Assembly: GCF_000282475.1 (NCBI RefSeq)
Contig: NZ_AKJF01000076.1
Span: 17,845 to 81,844, forward strand
Direction: 5' to 3'
From: Pseudomonas sp. GM78
Lineage (GTDB): Bacteria; Pseudomonadota; Gammaproteobacteria; Pseudomonadales; Pseudomonadaceae
DNA length: 64,000 bases
Shown: piece by piece, positions 1 to 7,841 of the stretch
Layout of the letters: the number at the start of each line of letters is the position of its first letter
Numbering within the stretch: the stretch's first letter is position 1
The notes under the pieces: generated by a model
What the model was told of the DNA's origin: nothing
What the model saw: the letters and a program-made list of their open reading frames with translations, nothing else
Database searches by the model: none
Made by a program: the position numbers and the translations under genes

Positions 1-1
1 G

Positions 2-160
2 AAGGTGCAGGAACTCAACGAAACCGAAGAAGGCATCCTGGTTCACACCTTCGACCTCGACAAACTCGAACACACACGCAGTGCATGGGGCTCCTTCCGC
101 GACCGCCGTCCGAACCTGTATGGTGCTATCAAAACCCTCGACGGATCCCTGGAGTCCTGA
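2..160 (+). CDS. aguB: N-carbamoylputrescine amidase, C-terminal fragment
   Basis: The last 52 codons of a gene that begins before the window. The visible tail runs through [14 protein letters not shown] and [10 protein letters not shown] and ends in TLDGSLES, which is typical of the C-terminus of N-carbamoylputrescine amidohydrolase, a nitrilase-superfamily enzyme that turns N-carbamoylputrescine into putrescine, CO2 and ammonia. The catalytic part is outside the window. The stop lies 5 nt before the aguA start, so the two genes are co-transcribed and carry out consecutive steps of agmatine breakdown. The identification rests on the tail plus the neighbour. Confidence 0.85.
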   Translation, partial: KVQELNETEEGILVHTFDLDKLEHTRSAWGSFRDRRPNLYGAIKTLDGSLES

Positions 161-165
161 CTGCC

Positions 166-1272
166 ATGACCACTTTGAACAGCTCCCCTCGCGCAGACGG
201 CTTCTACATGCCGGCCGAGTGGGCACCCCAAACCCAGACCTGGATGATCTGGCCCGAGCGCCCGGACAACTGGCGCCTGGGCGGCAAACCGGCGCAAGCC
301 GCACACGTGGCGGTGGCCAAGGCCATCGCCCGTTTCGAACCGGTCACCGTGGCGGTGTCCGCCGGCCAATACGAAAACGCCCGTGCCCGCCTGGACGTGC
401 CGAATATCCGCGTGGTCGAGATGTCCAGCGACGACGCGTGGGTTCGGGACACCGGCCCGACGTTCGTCATCAACAACAGCGGCGAAGTCCGTGGCGTGAA
501 CTGGGACTTCAACTCGTGGGGTGGTTTCGACGGCGGCCTGTATTCGCCGTGGAACCGCGACTCACAGGTGGGCGGCAAGATCCTCGAGATTGAGCGCAGC
601 TCGCGCTACCGCACCGAGGGCTTCGTGCTCGAAGGCGGTTCGATTCACGTCGATGGCGAAGGCACGCTGATCACCACTGAAGAATGCCTGCTCAACCGCA
701 ATCGCAACCCGCACATGAACCGTGCGCAAATCGAAGCGGTGCTGAAAGACAATCTGGCTGTGGATAAGATCATCTGGTTGCCGGACGGCTTGTTCAACGA
801 CGAAACCGATGGCCATGTGGATAACTTCTGCTGCTACGTGCGTCCGGGTGAAGTGTTGTTGGCCTGGACAGATGACCCACAGGACCCGAACTACCCACGC
901 TGCCAGGCCGCAATGAAAGTGCTGCAAGGCAGCACCGACGCCAAGGGGCGCCCATTCACGGTGCATAAGATGCCGATTCCGGGGCCGCTGTATGCGACTG
1001 AGGAAGAATGTGCCGGTGTCGATCCGGTCGACGGGACTCAGGAGCGTAACCCGAGCGTTCGTCTGGCCGGCTCTTATGTGAACTTCCTGATCGTCAACGG
1101 CGGCATTATTGCCCCGAGTTTCGACGACCCGCTGGATGGTCCGGCAAAAGAGATCTTGCAGACATTGTTCCCGCAGCACGAAGTGGTCATGGTACCTGGC
1201 CGTGAACTGTTACTGGGAGGCGGCAACATTCACTGCCTTACCCAACAACAGCCAGCGCCGCACAAAGAGTGA
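166..1272 (+). CDS. aguA: Agmatine deiminase
   Basis: A 368-residue protein, the usual length for AguA, which hydrolyses agmatine to N-carbamoylputrescine and ammonia in the cytoplasm. It belongs to the guanidino-group modifying (PPAD-like) fold. WVRDTGP at residues 92-98 carries conserved substrate-binding residues, and the C-terminal GGGNIHC places the catalytic cysteine at residue 357. An upstream in-frame ATG at 85 lies inside aguB and would add 27 unlikely residues, so the ATG at 166 was chosen; it gives the family start and sits just after the aguB stop. A rho-independent terminator follows about 70 nt downstream, closing the aguBA operon. Confidence 0.95.
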   Translation: MTTLNSSPRADGFYMPAEWAPQTQTWMIWPERPDNWRLGGKPAQAAHVAVAKAIARFEPVTVAVSAGQYENARARLDVPNIRVVEMSSDDAWVRDTGPTFVINNSGEVRGVNWDFNSWGGFDGGLYSPWNRDSQVGGKILEIERSSRYRTEGFVLEGGSIHVDGEGTLITTEECLLNRNRNPHMNRAQIEAVLKDNLAVDKIIWLPDGLFNDETDGHVDNFCCYVRPGEVLLAWTDDPQDPNYPRCQAAMKVLQGSTDAKGRPFTVHKMPIPGPLYATEEECAGVDPVDGTQERNPSVRLAGSYVNFLIVNGGIIAPSFDDPLDGPAKEILQTLFPQHEVVMVPGRELLLGGGNIHCLTQQQPAPHKE

Positions 1273-1344
1273 GTGCAGTTGTAACAGCTTGAGTTAACAG
1301 CGAAAAAATTCAGGCTGGCGCTTTCGCACGCCGCACCATGCAAA

Positions 1345-1377
1345 GCCCGCAGTCCTTGAGGATTGCGGGCTTTTTTG
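1345..1377 (+). terminator. Terminator after aguA
   Basis: A GC-rich stem (GCCCGCAGTCC pairing with GGATTGCGGGC, loop TTGA) is followed directly by a run of six T. It is about 70 nt past the aguA stop and closes the agmatine operon. Confidence 0.85.
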
Positions 1378-1514
1378 TATCCGTCGGTCGGCAAATGAAA
1401 AACATTGGCATAGCTCTTGTATCTGTCGGGGGGTAAGGGGGAGGGGAGAGCTTCGATGTTCTGTCATAAACCTTGGATAAGTTAGCCGCTCAAAAACCAG
1501 GAGAGAGCGTTGAA

Positions 1515-1700
1515 ATGAACGCCGAAGTGAATGTGGCAAGCGACAGCGAATCGCTGCAGGTCCTGGCGCACTGGTTCAAGTCCAATGGAACGTGTCAGAT
1601 CAGCCAGACTGATCCGCGCCGGATGATGATCGAGCGTTACCCTGCTGGTTTATTCAGCGAGGCGGAACTGGAAGCGTTGTGGGATGTGATGGAAGGATAA
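1515..1700 (+). CDS. Small conserved hypothetical protein, 61 aa
   Basis: A 61-residue protein beginning MNAEVNVASDSESLQ. The ATG at 1515 is preceded by a good ribosome binding site (AGGAGAGAG). The sequence is acidic, without a signal peptide, membrane segment or cysteine cluster, and contains the stretches LAHWFKSNG and LFSEAELEALWDVMEG. It is a single-gene unit: its own terminator follows about 30 nt after the stop. No function can be given. Good start signals, a dedicated terminator and GC-biased codons support it as a real gene. Confidence 0.7.
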   Translation: MNAEVNVASDSESLQVLAHWFKSNGTCQISQTDPRRMMIERYPAGLFSEAELEALWDVMEG

Positions 1701-1726
1701 GAAGAAAAACAACGGATTGATAAAGA

Positions 1727-1759
1727 AAAAGCGCTGCCGGGATGGCAGCGCTTTTTTTA
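1727..1759 (+). terminator. Terminator after the 61-aa gene
   Basis: The stem AAGCGCTGCC / GGCAGCGCTTT with loop GGGAT is followed by a long T run about 30 nt after the stop codon. Confidence 0.85.
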
Positions 1760-1808
1760 TGGGTGAGCATTTTGTGTGTGGAACTGCATCTTTGAAATAA
1801 ACATTAGA

Positions 1809-1903
1809 CCCTGTGGGAGCGGGCTTGCCCGCGATAGCGGTGTGCCAGGCAGCGAGGATGTTCGATATGCGGGCCTCATCGCGGGCAAGCTCGCTCCCAC
1901 AGG
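1809..1903. repeat. REP pair (REPIN), GTGGGAGC type
   Basis: Two inverted copies of a Pseudomonas REP core: CCTGTGGGAGCGGGCTTGCC on the left and GGCAAGCTCGCTCCCACAGG on the right, separated by about 50 nt. It lies between the 61-aa gene terminator and the 3' end of the TonB receptor. The same core recurs near 46.1, 49.1, 54.1 and 59.5 kb. Confidence 0.9.
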
Positions 1904-1917
1904 TTTTTGCGGTGGTT

Positions 1918-4023
1918 TTAGAAACTGTAGGTTCCGGTCACCACCACGCTACGCGGCTCACCCGGTTGAATCTGCGCCGCACTGGTGGCCGACTCGTAGT
2001 ACGTCTTGTCGCTGATATTGTTCAGCGCCGCGCGCACATCCCAATCCTTGTGCCTGAAGCCGGCCAAGGCATCCCAGCGGCCATAACCCGGCAACACGGT
2101 GGTGTTGAGGTTGTCGGCATAACGATCGCCGACCAGGGTCACACCGGTTTCGGCGTACCAGCCCATTTCCGGTTTCCAGGTCACGAACAGACTGCCGTTA
2201 CGCTTGGCCACGTTGCTGATGCGATTGCCTTCAAAGCCGTTGTTGTCTTTCTCGATCGTTGCATCCTGAAGTCCTACGCCGCCGCGCACATACCAGTTGC
2301 CGGTCACCTTGCCGGAGGCGGTCAACTCGATCCCGCGCGAACGTTGCTTACCAGTCAGCAAGGTAATCGTCGGGTTGTTTGGATCGCTGGTACGGCGGTT
2401 GTAGAGCTCCAGCTCGTAGATCGCCAGCGTGGTGCTCAGGCGATCGTCTAGCCAGTCGCTTTTCACGCCGATTTCTTTCTGCCTGGTCAGCTCCGGGCTC
2501 AGGTCGTTGGTGTTGCCGGCCGCACCCGGGGTAATTCCGATCAAACCACCCCCGACCGGCGAAAACGTCTTCGACCAGGAGGCATAGAAGGAATGATTCT
2601 GCAGGGGGGTCCACACCAGTCCTACCCGAGGGCTGGTGCTGTGACTATCACGGTCTTCGGAAATGTCCCGCAGCTTGTTGGTCGACTCGATGTCGAATGT
2701 GTCGTAACGCAAACCAGCGAGCAGTTGCCATTGATCGTTCAGTTGCAGCTGATCCTGCACGTATACCGCACGGCTTTCGACTTCGGTGTGCGAGCTGCTG
2801 GAGACCTGCATGCGCCCGGTGTGGCGCAAATCCCGATTGGGGTTGTTCAGGTCGAGCGACGGCACCGGTGAACTGCCCGGCCCTGAAGTGGCGGCGGTGT
2901 ACAAGGTCGGATCGCGGCGCTGGCTGCCGATCTCGATGCCGGTCAGCAGGCGATGCTCCAGGCCGAAGGTATCGAACCCGCCTTCCAGTTCAACATTGTT
3001 GTAGACGTTGCGGGTGGTCAGGTCCTGTTGCCAGTGTTGGCGTATGACCTTGTTGGTGCTCGGGTTGTAGCCGGTCAGGTAGGTGTTGTCGAAATCGCTG
3101 TTTAGCTTGAACACGCCCAGGGTCTGGCGCAATTGCCAGTTATCGCTGAACTCGTAGGTGAGTTTGGAGCGCAGCGATTGCGACTTGTCGTCGATGAAAT
3201 CGTGCTCGCTGCCGTAGGTGGTATCGCGTCCTACGTCTGCCGGGCGGCCGTTGACCCCGGGGATGCCGCGATCCGGCGTGCGGTTGTAACGGCTGTATTC
3301 GTACTGCACCAGCCAGTTCAGGTCCGGTGTCAGTTGCCAGCTCATCGAGGGCGCGAACAACTGGCGATTGCCACTCACGCCATCGCGGAAACTGTTCTGG
3401 TCCATGTTGCCCATGTTCAGGCGCAAGCTGATGTTTTCGGATGGATCGGTGCTGAGGTCGGCGTACAGGCTGCGCAGATCATCGCTGCCGCCCTGGGCCT
3501 CGAGCGTCGAGCGGCGGCCGAACTCCGGCAGTTTGCTCACCCGGTTGACGATCCCGCCCTGGCTGCCACGGCCGTACAGCACGGCGGCCGGGCCTTTGAG
3601 TACGTCAATGCGTTCGATGTTGTGCAAGTCGCGCACGTATTGGCTGTCGTCACGGATGCCATCGAGATAGAAGTCATTGCTGGCGTCGAAGCCACGGATG
3701 CGCAGGCTGTCGAAGCGGGTGTCGGCGCCGCTGCTGACGTTGGGGATGCCACTGAGTGCGGTGCCCAGATCATTGGTGCCATAGTCGACAACGTTGGCGG
3801 TCTTGATCGAGTCGATGGCTTGAGGCACATAGCGCACCGGTGTGTTGGTGCGGGTCGCGGTGTTGGTTTCCTTCACTCGCGGGTCATCGGCATCGGCTTC
3901 GGCGCTGATGGACGTGGCAGGTAAGGTGGTAGGAGCAGCGTAGGAAAAACCGGCAGATATCAGTGCAGAAAGCCCAAGGCTGAAGGGCGTAAGGCGAAAA
4001 GGGGCAGGCATTGAAGAACGCAT
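1918..4023 (-). CDS. TonB-dependent siderophore receptor
   Basis: A 701-residue outer-membrane receptor for ferric-siderophore uptake, driven by TonB-ExbBD. A signal peptide covers about residues 1-29. The plug domain follows, with VPQAIDSI, the region DSLRIRGFDASNDFYLDGIR and VLKGPAAVLYGRGSQGGIVN, all hallmarks of siderophore-type plugs. The rest is a 22-strand-type barrel ending in the C-terminal aromatic expected for BAM recognition (GTYSF). The length is normal for the family. It looks closest to Fiu/BfrD-like catecholate receptors, but the ligand cannot be fixed from sequence. It is a single gene with no adjacent FecI/FecR, and it lacks the long N-terminal signalling domain of FpvA-type transducers. 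A Fur box precedes it. Confidence 0.93.
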   Translation of the reverse strand: MRSSMPAPFRLTPFSLGLSALISAGFSYAAPTTLPATSISAEADADDPRVKETNTATRTNTPVRYVPQAIDSIKTANVVDYGTNDLGTALSGIPNVSSGADTRFDSLRIRGFDASNDFYLDGIRDDSQYVRDLHNIERIDVLKGPAAVLYGRGSQGGIVNRVSKLPEFGRRSTLEAQGGSDDLRSLYADLSTDPSENISLRLNMGNMDQNSFRDGVSGNRQLFAPSMSWQLTPDLNWLVQYEYSRYNRTPDRGIPGVNGRPADVGRDTTYGSEHDFIDDKSQSLRSKLTYEFSDNWQLRQTLGVFKLNSDFDNTYLTGYNPSTNKVIRQHWQQDLTTRNVYNNVELEGGFDTFGLEHRLLTGIEIGSQRRDPTLYTAATSGPGSSPVPSLDLNNPNRDLRHTGRMQVSSSSHTEVESRAVYVQDQLQLNDQWQLLAGLRYDTFDIESTNKLRDISEDRDSHSTSPRVGLVWTPLQNHSFYASWSKTFSPVGGGLIGITPGAAGNTNDLSPELTRQKEIGVKSDWLDDRLSTTLAIYELELYNRRTSDPNNPTITLLTGKQRSRGIELTASGKVTGNWYVRGGVGLQDATIEKDNNGFEGNRISNVAKRNGSLFVTWKPEMGWYAETGVTLVGDRYADNLNTTVLPGYGRWDALAGFRHKDWDVRAALNNISDKTYYESATSAAQIQPGEPRSVVVTGTYSF

Positions 4024-4058
4024 CCGTAGGATTTTTAGGGGTGCAACGAGAACGGCGC

Positions 4059-4080
4059 GAATGATAATGCTTGCTATTTA
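4059..4080 (-). promoter_or_regulatory. Fur box upstream of the TonB receptor
   Basis: GAATGATAATGCTTGCTATT matches the overlapping NAT(A/T)AT-type hexamers of the Fur consensus GATAATGATAATCATTATC. It lies about 40-60 nt upstream of the receptor ATG, where it would cover the promoter. Iron-repressed expression is inferred. Confidence 0.7.
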
Positions 4081-4150
4081 CTTGTGTTAATTATTCTTGA
4101 GAGTGGTTCCTGATGGATTGTTTCCAATTGTGTCGTAAATGTTACTTTCA

Positions 4151-4183
4151 GGTTTTTGACGCCATTGGATGGCGTCAAACCTG
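4151..4183. other. Perfect inverted repeat, possible operator
   Basis: TTGACGCCAT and ATGGCGTCAA face each other across TGG, with flanking GGTTT/AACC extending the stem. No T run follows on either strand, so it is not a normal terminator. It lies between the divergent TonB receptor and porin units. Confidence 0.45.
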
Positions 4184-4259
4184 CACTCGAGTTGAGTTTT
4201 CCTGCCAAGTAAATTCATTTCTTAGACGAATTTCGCCTGCTTACAGACGATTCATGAAA

Positions 4260-4289
4260 TTGACACACCGTTAAAGGCGCGGCTACGAT
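4260..4289 (+). promoter_or_regulatory. Sigma-70 type promoter of the porin leader
   Basis: TTGACA at 4260-4265 and TACGAT at 4284-4289 are separated by 18 nt, a near-consensus pair. The predicted start is near 4296, some 160 nt before the porin gene and about 40 nt before a strong terminator. Confidence 0.6.
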
Positions 4290-4334
4290 CCATCCAACGC
4301 CTGTGGCAGACCGCCATGACCAAATAATAATTAA

Positions 4335-4371
4335 AAGGCCCGCCGCGACTGATCGTGGGCGGGCCTTTTTG
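4335..4371 (+). terminator. Terminator inside the porin leader (attenuator or sRNA end)
   Basis: AAGGCCCGCC and GGCGGGCCTT pair around a loop and are followed by TTTTTG. No annotated gene precedes it on this strand. It would end a transcript of about 75 nt from the promoter at 4260. Just before it are a three-codon ORF (ATG ACC AAA followed by two stops) and AATAATAA (4323-4330), which fits the AANAANAA pattern bound by Hfq/Crc in Pseudomonas. Confidence 0.75.
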
Positions 4372-4453
4372 TTTGCGACATGAAAAAAGAGCGCGATAGC
4401 GCCGTTTCGGCTGTTCGACACAGCGCGTTTCAACCCGTAATAAGGAAAACAAC

Positions 4454-5740
4454 ATGTTGAACAAGCGAATCAGCCTGATCGCTCTGGGGATTTTGAGCGC
4501 TACACAGGCCATGGCTAACGACCAGGCCGAATCCAAGGGATTTGTTGAAGACAGCAGCCTCAAAGTGCTGCTGCGCAACGCCTACATGAACCGTGACTTC
4601 AAAGACGGCAACCCGGACAAATCCGAGTGGGGCCAAGCGGCTATCGGTACATTCTCGTCCGGCTTCACCCAGGGCACCATCGGTGTGGGTGTGGATGCCT
4701 TTGGTCTGTACGCGCTCAACCTGGAGCGCAACGAAGACCGCAGCGGCGCCCAAGGCATCGATTTTTTCAAAAAGGGTGCCAGCGGCGAACCGGCTGACGA
4801 CCTGGCCAAGGCTGGCGCAGCGGTCAAATTCCGCCTGTCCAGCACCACGCTGACCTACGGCGACCAAATGCCGGTCCTGCCGGTACTGAGCTACGACAAC
4901 GGTCGTCTGCTGCCGGAAAGCTACACCGGTACCCTGATCACCTCCAAGGAGATCAAGGGCCTGGAACTGAACGCCGGTCGCTTCACCGCCGAATCGCGCA
5001 AAAGCGCCGAAGGTCATGACAGTGGTGGCCTGAAGTCGATCAACGTGTTGGGTGGTAGCTACCAGTTCACCGAACAATTCAAGGCCGCGTTGTACGCCTC
5101 CGACGTCGAAGACGTGCTGAAGAAGCAATACGTGAACGCCAACTATGTATTCCCGATCGACAAGGATCAGTCCCTGACCCTGGACTTCAACGGCTATCGC
5201 ACCAAGCTGGAAGATTCCTACGTTCGCGACAACAACGTCACCGGCGACGACAACAAGATCTGGAGCCTGGCAGCCACCTTCGCCACCGGCCCACACTCGT
5301 TCACCCTGGCGCACCAGCGCAGCACCGGCGACAGCAACCTGGGCTACGCCTACGGCGGCTACCAGAAGGATCAAGGTCGCGTCGGTGACGGTGGCAACAC
5401 CATCTACCTGGCCAACTCCTACTGGTCCGACTTCAACGCCGAAGACGAACGCAGCTGGCAACTGGGCTACGGCCTGGACTTCAGCACCTTCGGTGTTCCG
5501 GGCCTGAGCTACAACTTCGCCTATGTCCGCGGTGACAACATCACCACCTCCACCAGCGAAGGCGGTACCGAGCGCGAAATCTTCAACCAGTTCAAGTACG
5601 TCGTGCAAAGCGGCCCGGCCAAAGACCTGAGCATCAAGCTGCGCAGCTCGATCCTGCGCGTGTCGCAGAAGTCGAGCGAGTACAACGTCAGCGGTAACGA
5701 AGTACGTGTGTTCGTGGATTACCCGATCAACGTTTTCTGA
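4454..5740 (+). CDS. OprD-family outer-membrane porin
   Basis: A 428-residue porin of the OprD family of substrate-specific channels. A signal peptide ends near residue 22 (ATQAMA). The mature protein opens with GFVEDSSLKVLLRNAYMNRDF and has the family stretches SGFTQGTIGVGVDAFGLYAL and YGDQMPVLPVLSYDNGRLLP, ending with an aromatic residue (INVF). The length is typical. Substrate classes in this family (basic amino acids, aromatic acids, others) cannot be separated by eye. The start is supported by AAGGAAAAC upstream of the ATG. The gene is monocistronic with its own terminator and is preceded by an unusual short leader unit. Confidence 0.93.
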   Translation: MLNKRISLIALGILSATQAMANDQAESKGFVEDSSLKVLLRNAYMNRDFKDGNPDKSEWGQAAIGTFSSGFTQGTIGVGVDAFGLYALNLERNEDRSGAQGIDFFKKGASGEPADDLAKAGAAVKFRLSSTTLTYGDQMPVLPVLSYDNGRLLPESYTGTLITSKEIKGLELNAGRFTAESRKSAEGHDSGGLKSINVLGGSYQFTEQFKAALYASDVEDVLKKQYVNANYVFPIDKDQSLTLDFNGYRTKLEDSYVRDNNVTGDDNKIWSLAATFATGPHSFTLAHQRSTGDSNLGYAYGGYQKDQGRVGDGGNTIYLANSYWSDFNAEDERSWQLGYGLDFSTFGVPGLSYNFAYVRGDNITTSTSEGGTEREIFNQFKYVVQSGPAKDLSIKLRSSILRVSQKSSEYNVSGNEVRVFVDYPINVF

Positions 5741-5783
5741 TGATGGGTTGCGGTATCGAGGCCTGATGAAAGGCTAAGAAAGA

Positions 5784-5815
5784 AGAAGCCCCGACTGGTT
5801 CGGGGTTTCTTTTTG
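5784..5815 (+). terminator. Terminator after the OprD-family porin
   Basis: Stem GAAGCCCCGA / TCGGGGTTTC with a short loop and a trailing T run, about 45 nt after the porin stop. Confidence 0.85.
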
Positions 5816-5846
5816 GTTTCTTGCCTGGATGGCGGTGACTTTTCCG

Positions 5847-7424
5847 TCAGGCTTTAACGGGTGCGAGTTTTTTGCAGTTTTCCTTACGGGATGGATACTG
5901 CTCGCATTTTTGCAACACTGTCTGAACCTGAGTGGCATCTTTGAGTTGCTGGTTGGCTAGCAGCTTTTCAGTAATGAACAACTCTTCCGAGCCAAGATTG
6001 CGTTCAGCTTTGTCGATCAAGATTAATGCTGCCTGGGCGTCGCCACGCTTGAGGTAATAACCGATCATCAAGTCATAAATGGATGGCCCGGCCAGCGACC
6101 AATCCTTGATCGATTCCAGATCTTTCAGCGCCTCGGCGCTCTTGCCTTGTGCGAGATGTACGGCGAATGCAGCGCGCCGGATGCCTGGCTGATCCTTCAC
6201 TGGAGATGACAGTGCACGCTGGCTGAGGACGTCGGCTTCACGCAACTTGCCTTGCTCCAAGGCATCAGTCGACGCATAGGCATCCTTGTAAGCCTGCATC
6301 GCGGCGGCTACTGGCGACGCATCACGAATTTTCGGCCATCCGCGTGCATCGACTCGGGCTCGACGTTCCTGACGGTATTCACGTTGCAGGTATTGACGCA
6401 GCTGCTCGTCGCGGTCTGTTGGCGACATGTGTGAGCGGTTGAAGTACTCGCTCGTGGCCGTGATACCGGTGGTCAGGCCCTGGTTAAGGAGCACGTCCAA
6501 TTCTTTGGTGAAATTAGCAAGATTGAATTGCTCGAGTGACTGCTGCATGGCGTCCTTGCGGGCATTGAGAAAACCGCTGAGCAGCGGCTTTTGCTTGCCC
6601 TGGAAATCACTCAGGCGCTGCAGGCTGTAACTGGCGCCCCGGGGTGCGTAACCGGCGCGAATCATGAGGTCAGTGCCCAGCAAATCAGCCTGATCTTCTT
6701 GCGTGCGCCCCCACGCCGTGCTCCAGATGTTGTCCGAGAAGCTGTTGGCCAGCGCGGTAAACATCACGGTGTTACCGATAGTTTTTTGCGTGCCGACCGG
6801 ATCCTTGTTGATCAACTTCATCGCCCCGGCACTACGGTCCACGCCAGTGTTGGAGGCCATCGCGGCAAAGACCACTGTGGTCGCCACATTTGTCATCAGC
6901 TCTTTCTGCTGCTGGAACGCAGCCATGCGGTCATGATGGCGCAGCAGCACATGGCTAATTTCATGGCCCAGCATGGCTGCGATTTCATCCTCACTCTCGA
7001 CGTTATCCAGCATGCCCAGAGGCACGAATACGTTACCGAACGGATCAGCCGATGGCCCGAAACTGTAGCTGTCGGTGATCTTCACCTGCAGCGTGGGCAT
7101 CTCGCCGGGCCAGCCCTTTGACAACCGGATCACAATGCCCTGCAAATAGCTTTGCAACATCGGAATATCCACCAGGTTGTGCTGGCGTAGCTCGGAGGCG
7201 GGGATGGTCCGGCCGTCGTAACTCAAACGCTGTTTGCTCTGCTGCATCATGTCGAGTTTGTAGTGCTGACGAACTTCCGCATTTTCGACGTACTTGCCCG
7301 CGACTCTCGATTGCGTTGATGGGCCCACCAGATTCATCAATGCATCATTGGCGCCGTGCAGGGTGTTGCAACCGCTGAGCAGCCCAGCGGCCAGCAGGGT
7401 GAGTGCCAGTAGTGATCTTTTCAT
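5847..7424 (-). CDS. M48 family metalloprotease lipoprotein
   Basis: A 525-residue protein with a lipoprotein signal peptide (LLSGC, lipid-modified Cys at residue 19), so it is anchored in the envelope. HEISH at residues 154-158 is the zinc-binding HExxH motif, and EDQADLLG further on supplies the third zinc ligand in the M48 pattern ExxxD. The C-terminal 150 residues are helical and TPR-like (alternating LKDLES, YDLMIGYYLKRGDAQAAL). The overall plan resembles the outer-membrane quality-control protease BepA/LoiP class, but it is a separate Pseudomonas family. It is the last gene of a three-gene operon, 11 nt after a small exported protein and downstream of a CHASE2 protein. Function beyond peptidase is not known. 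Confidence 0.88.
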   Translation of the reverse strand: MKRSLLALTLLAAGLLSGCNTLHGANDALMNLVGPSTQSRVAGKYVENAEVRQHYKLDMMQQSKQRLSYDGRTIPASELRQHNLVDIPMLQSYLQGIVIRLSKGWPGEMPTLQVKITDSYSFGPSADPFGNVFVPLGMLDNVESEDEIAAMLGHEISHVLLRHHDRMAAFQQQKELMTNVATTVVFAAMASNTGVDRSAGAMKLINKDPVGTQKTIGNTVMFTALANSFSDNIWSTAWGRTQEDQADLLGTDLMIRAGYAPRGASYSLQRLSDFQGKQKPLLSGFLNARKDAMQQSLEQFNLANFTKELDVLLNQGLTTGITATSEYFNRSHMSPTDRDEQLRQYLQREYRQERRARVDARGWPKIRDASPVAAAMQAYKDAYASTDALEQGKLREADVLSQRALSSPVKDQPGIRRAAFAVHLAQGKSAEALKDLESIKDWSLAGPSIYDLMIGYYLKRGDAQAALILIDKAERNLGSEELFITEKLLANQQLKDATQVQTVLQKCEQYPSRKENCKKLAPVKA

Positions 7425-7435
7425 CTACCGCCCCC

Positions 7436-7801
7436 TTACTGTTTATTGCAGCCCGCACCAAAACCGATGGTGGAGTTGTTTTGGCTGTCGGCAGTCTTGC
7501 TGCTCGGCATTTTCTGGCATGGCAGCTTTACCAGCTTGCTGGGGTTAAGGCGCAAGTCCATGGTGTCCAGCCAGACTTTCCTGCCCGCCATCTCGACCTG
7601 CACCAACTCCAGAGCCTCGTTGTATTGCAGTACCGCAAGCGCAGTTTTCGGGGCGTCCTTAAGGGGCATCTCGCGCTCGAGCTTGCCCTGTTCATCAAGC
7701 AGCGCTATAGGGTCAGCGAGAAATGCCTCGACGGTCGGCGTAGCGGACCAGGCCAACTGGCTGAACATTACGGTGAGTAACAATATGGCTGCGCGGGTCA
7801 T
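7436..7801 (-). CDS. Small exported hypothetical protein
   Basis: A 121-residue protein with a clear signal peptide (MTRAAILLLTVMFSQLAWSA, residues 1-20). The middle region, ALAVLQYNEALELVQVEMAG followed by KVWLDTMDLRL, has the alternating pattern of a bacterial SH3-like fold; this is an impression from sequence only. Two cysteines near the C-terminus (LPCQK and GAGCNK) could form a disulfide. The ATG at 7801 was chosen because AAGGAA lies 8 nt upstream; an ATG 24 nt further up gives a charged extension before the signal peptide. It sits between the CHASE2 gene (40 nt gap) and the M48 lipoprotein gene (11 nt gap), so it probably works with them in the periplasm. Confidence 0.72.
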   Translation of the reverse strand: MTRAAILLLTVMFSQLAWSATPTVEAFLADPIALLDEQGKLEREMPLKDAPKTALAVLQYNEALELVQVEMAGRKVWLDTMDLRLNPSKLVKLPCQKMPSSKTADSQNNSTIGFGAGCNKQ

Positions 7802-7841
7802 CCTTGATTCCTTTTTGCTGGACAAAAAAACGGGTGGTTGA

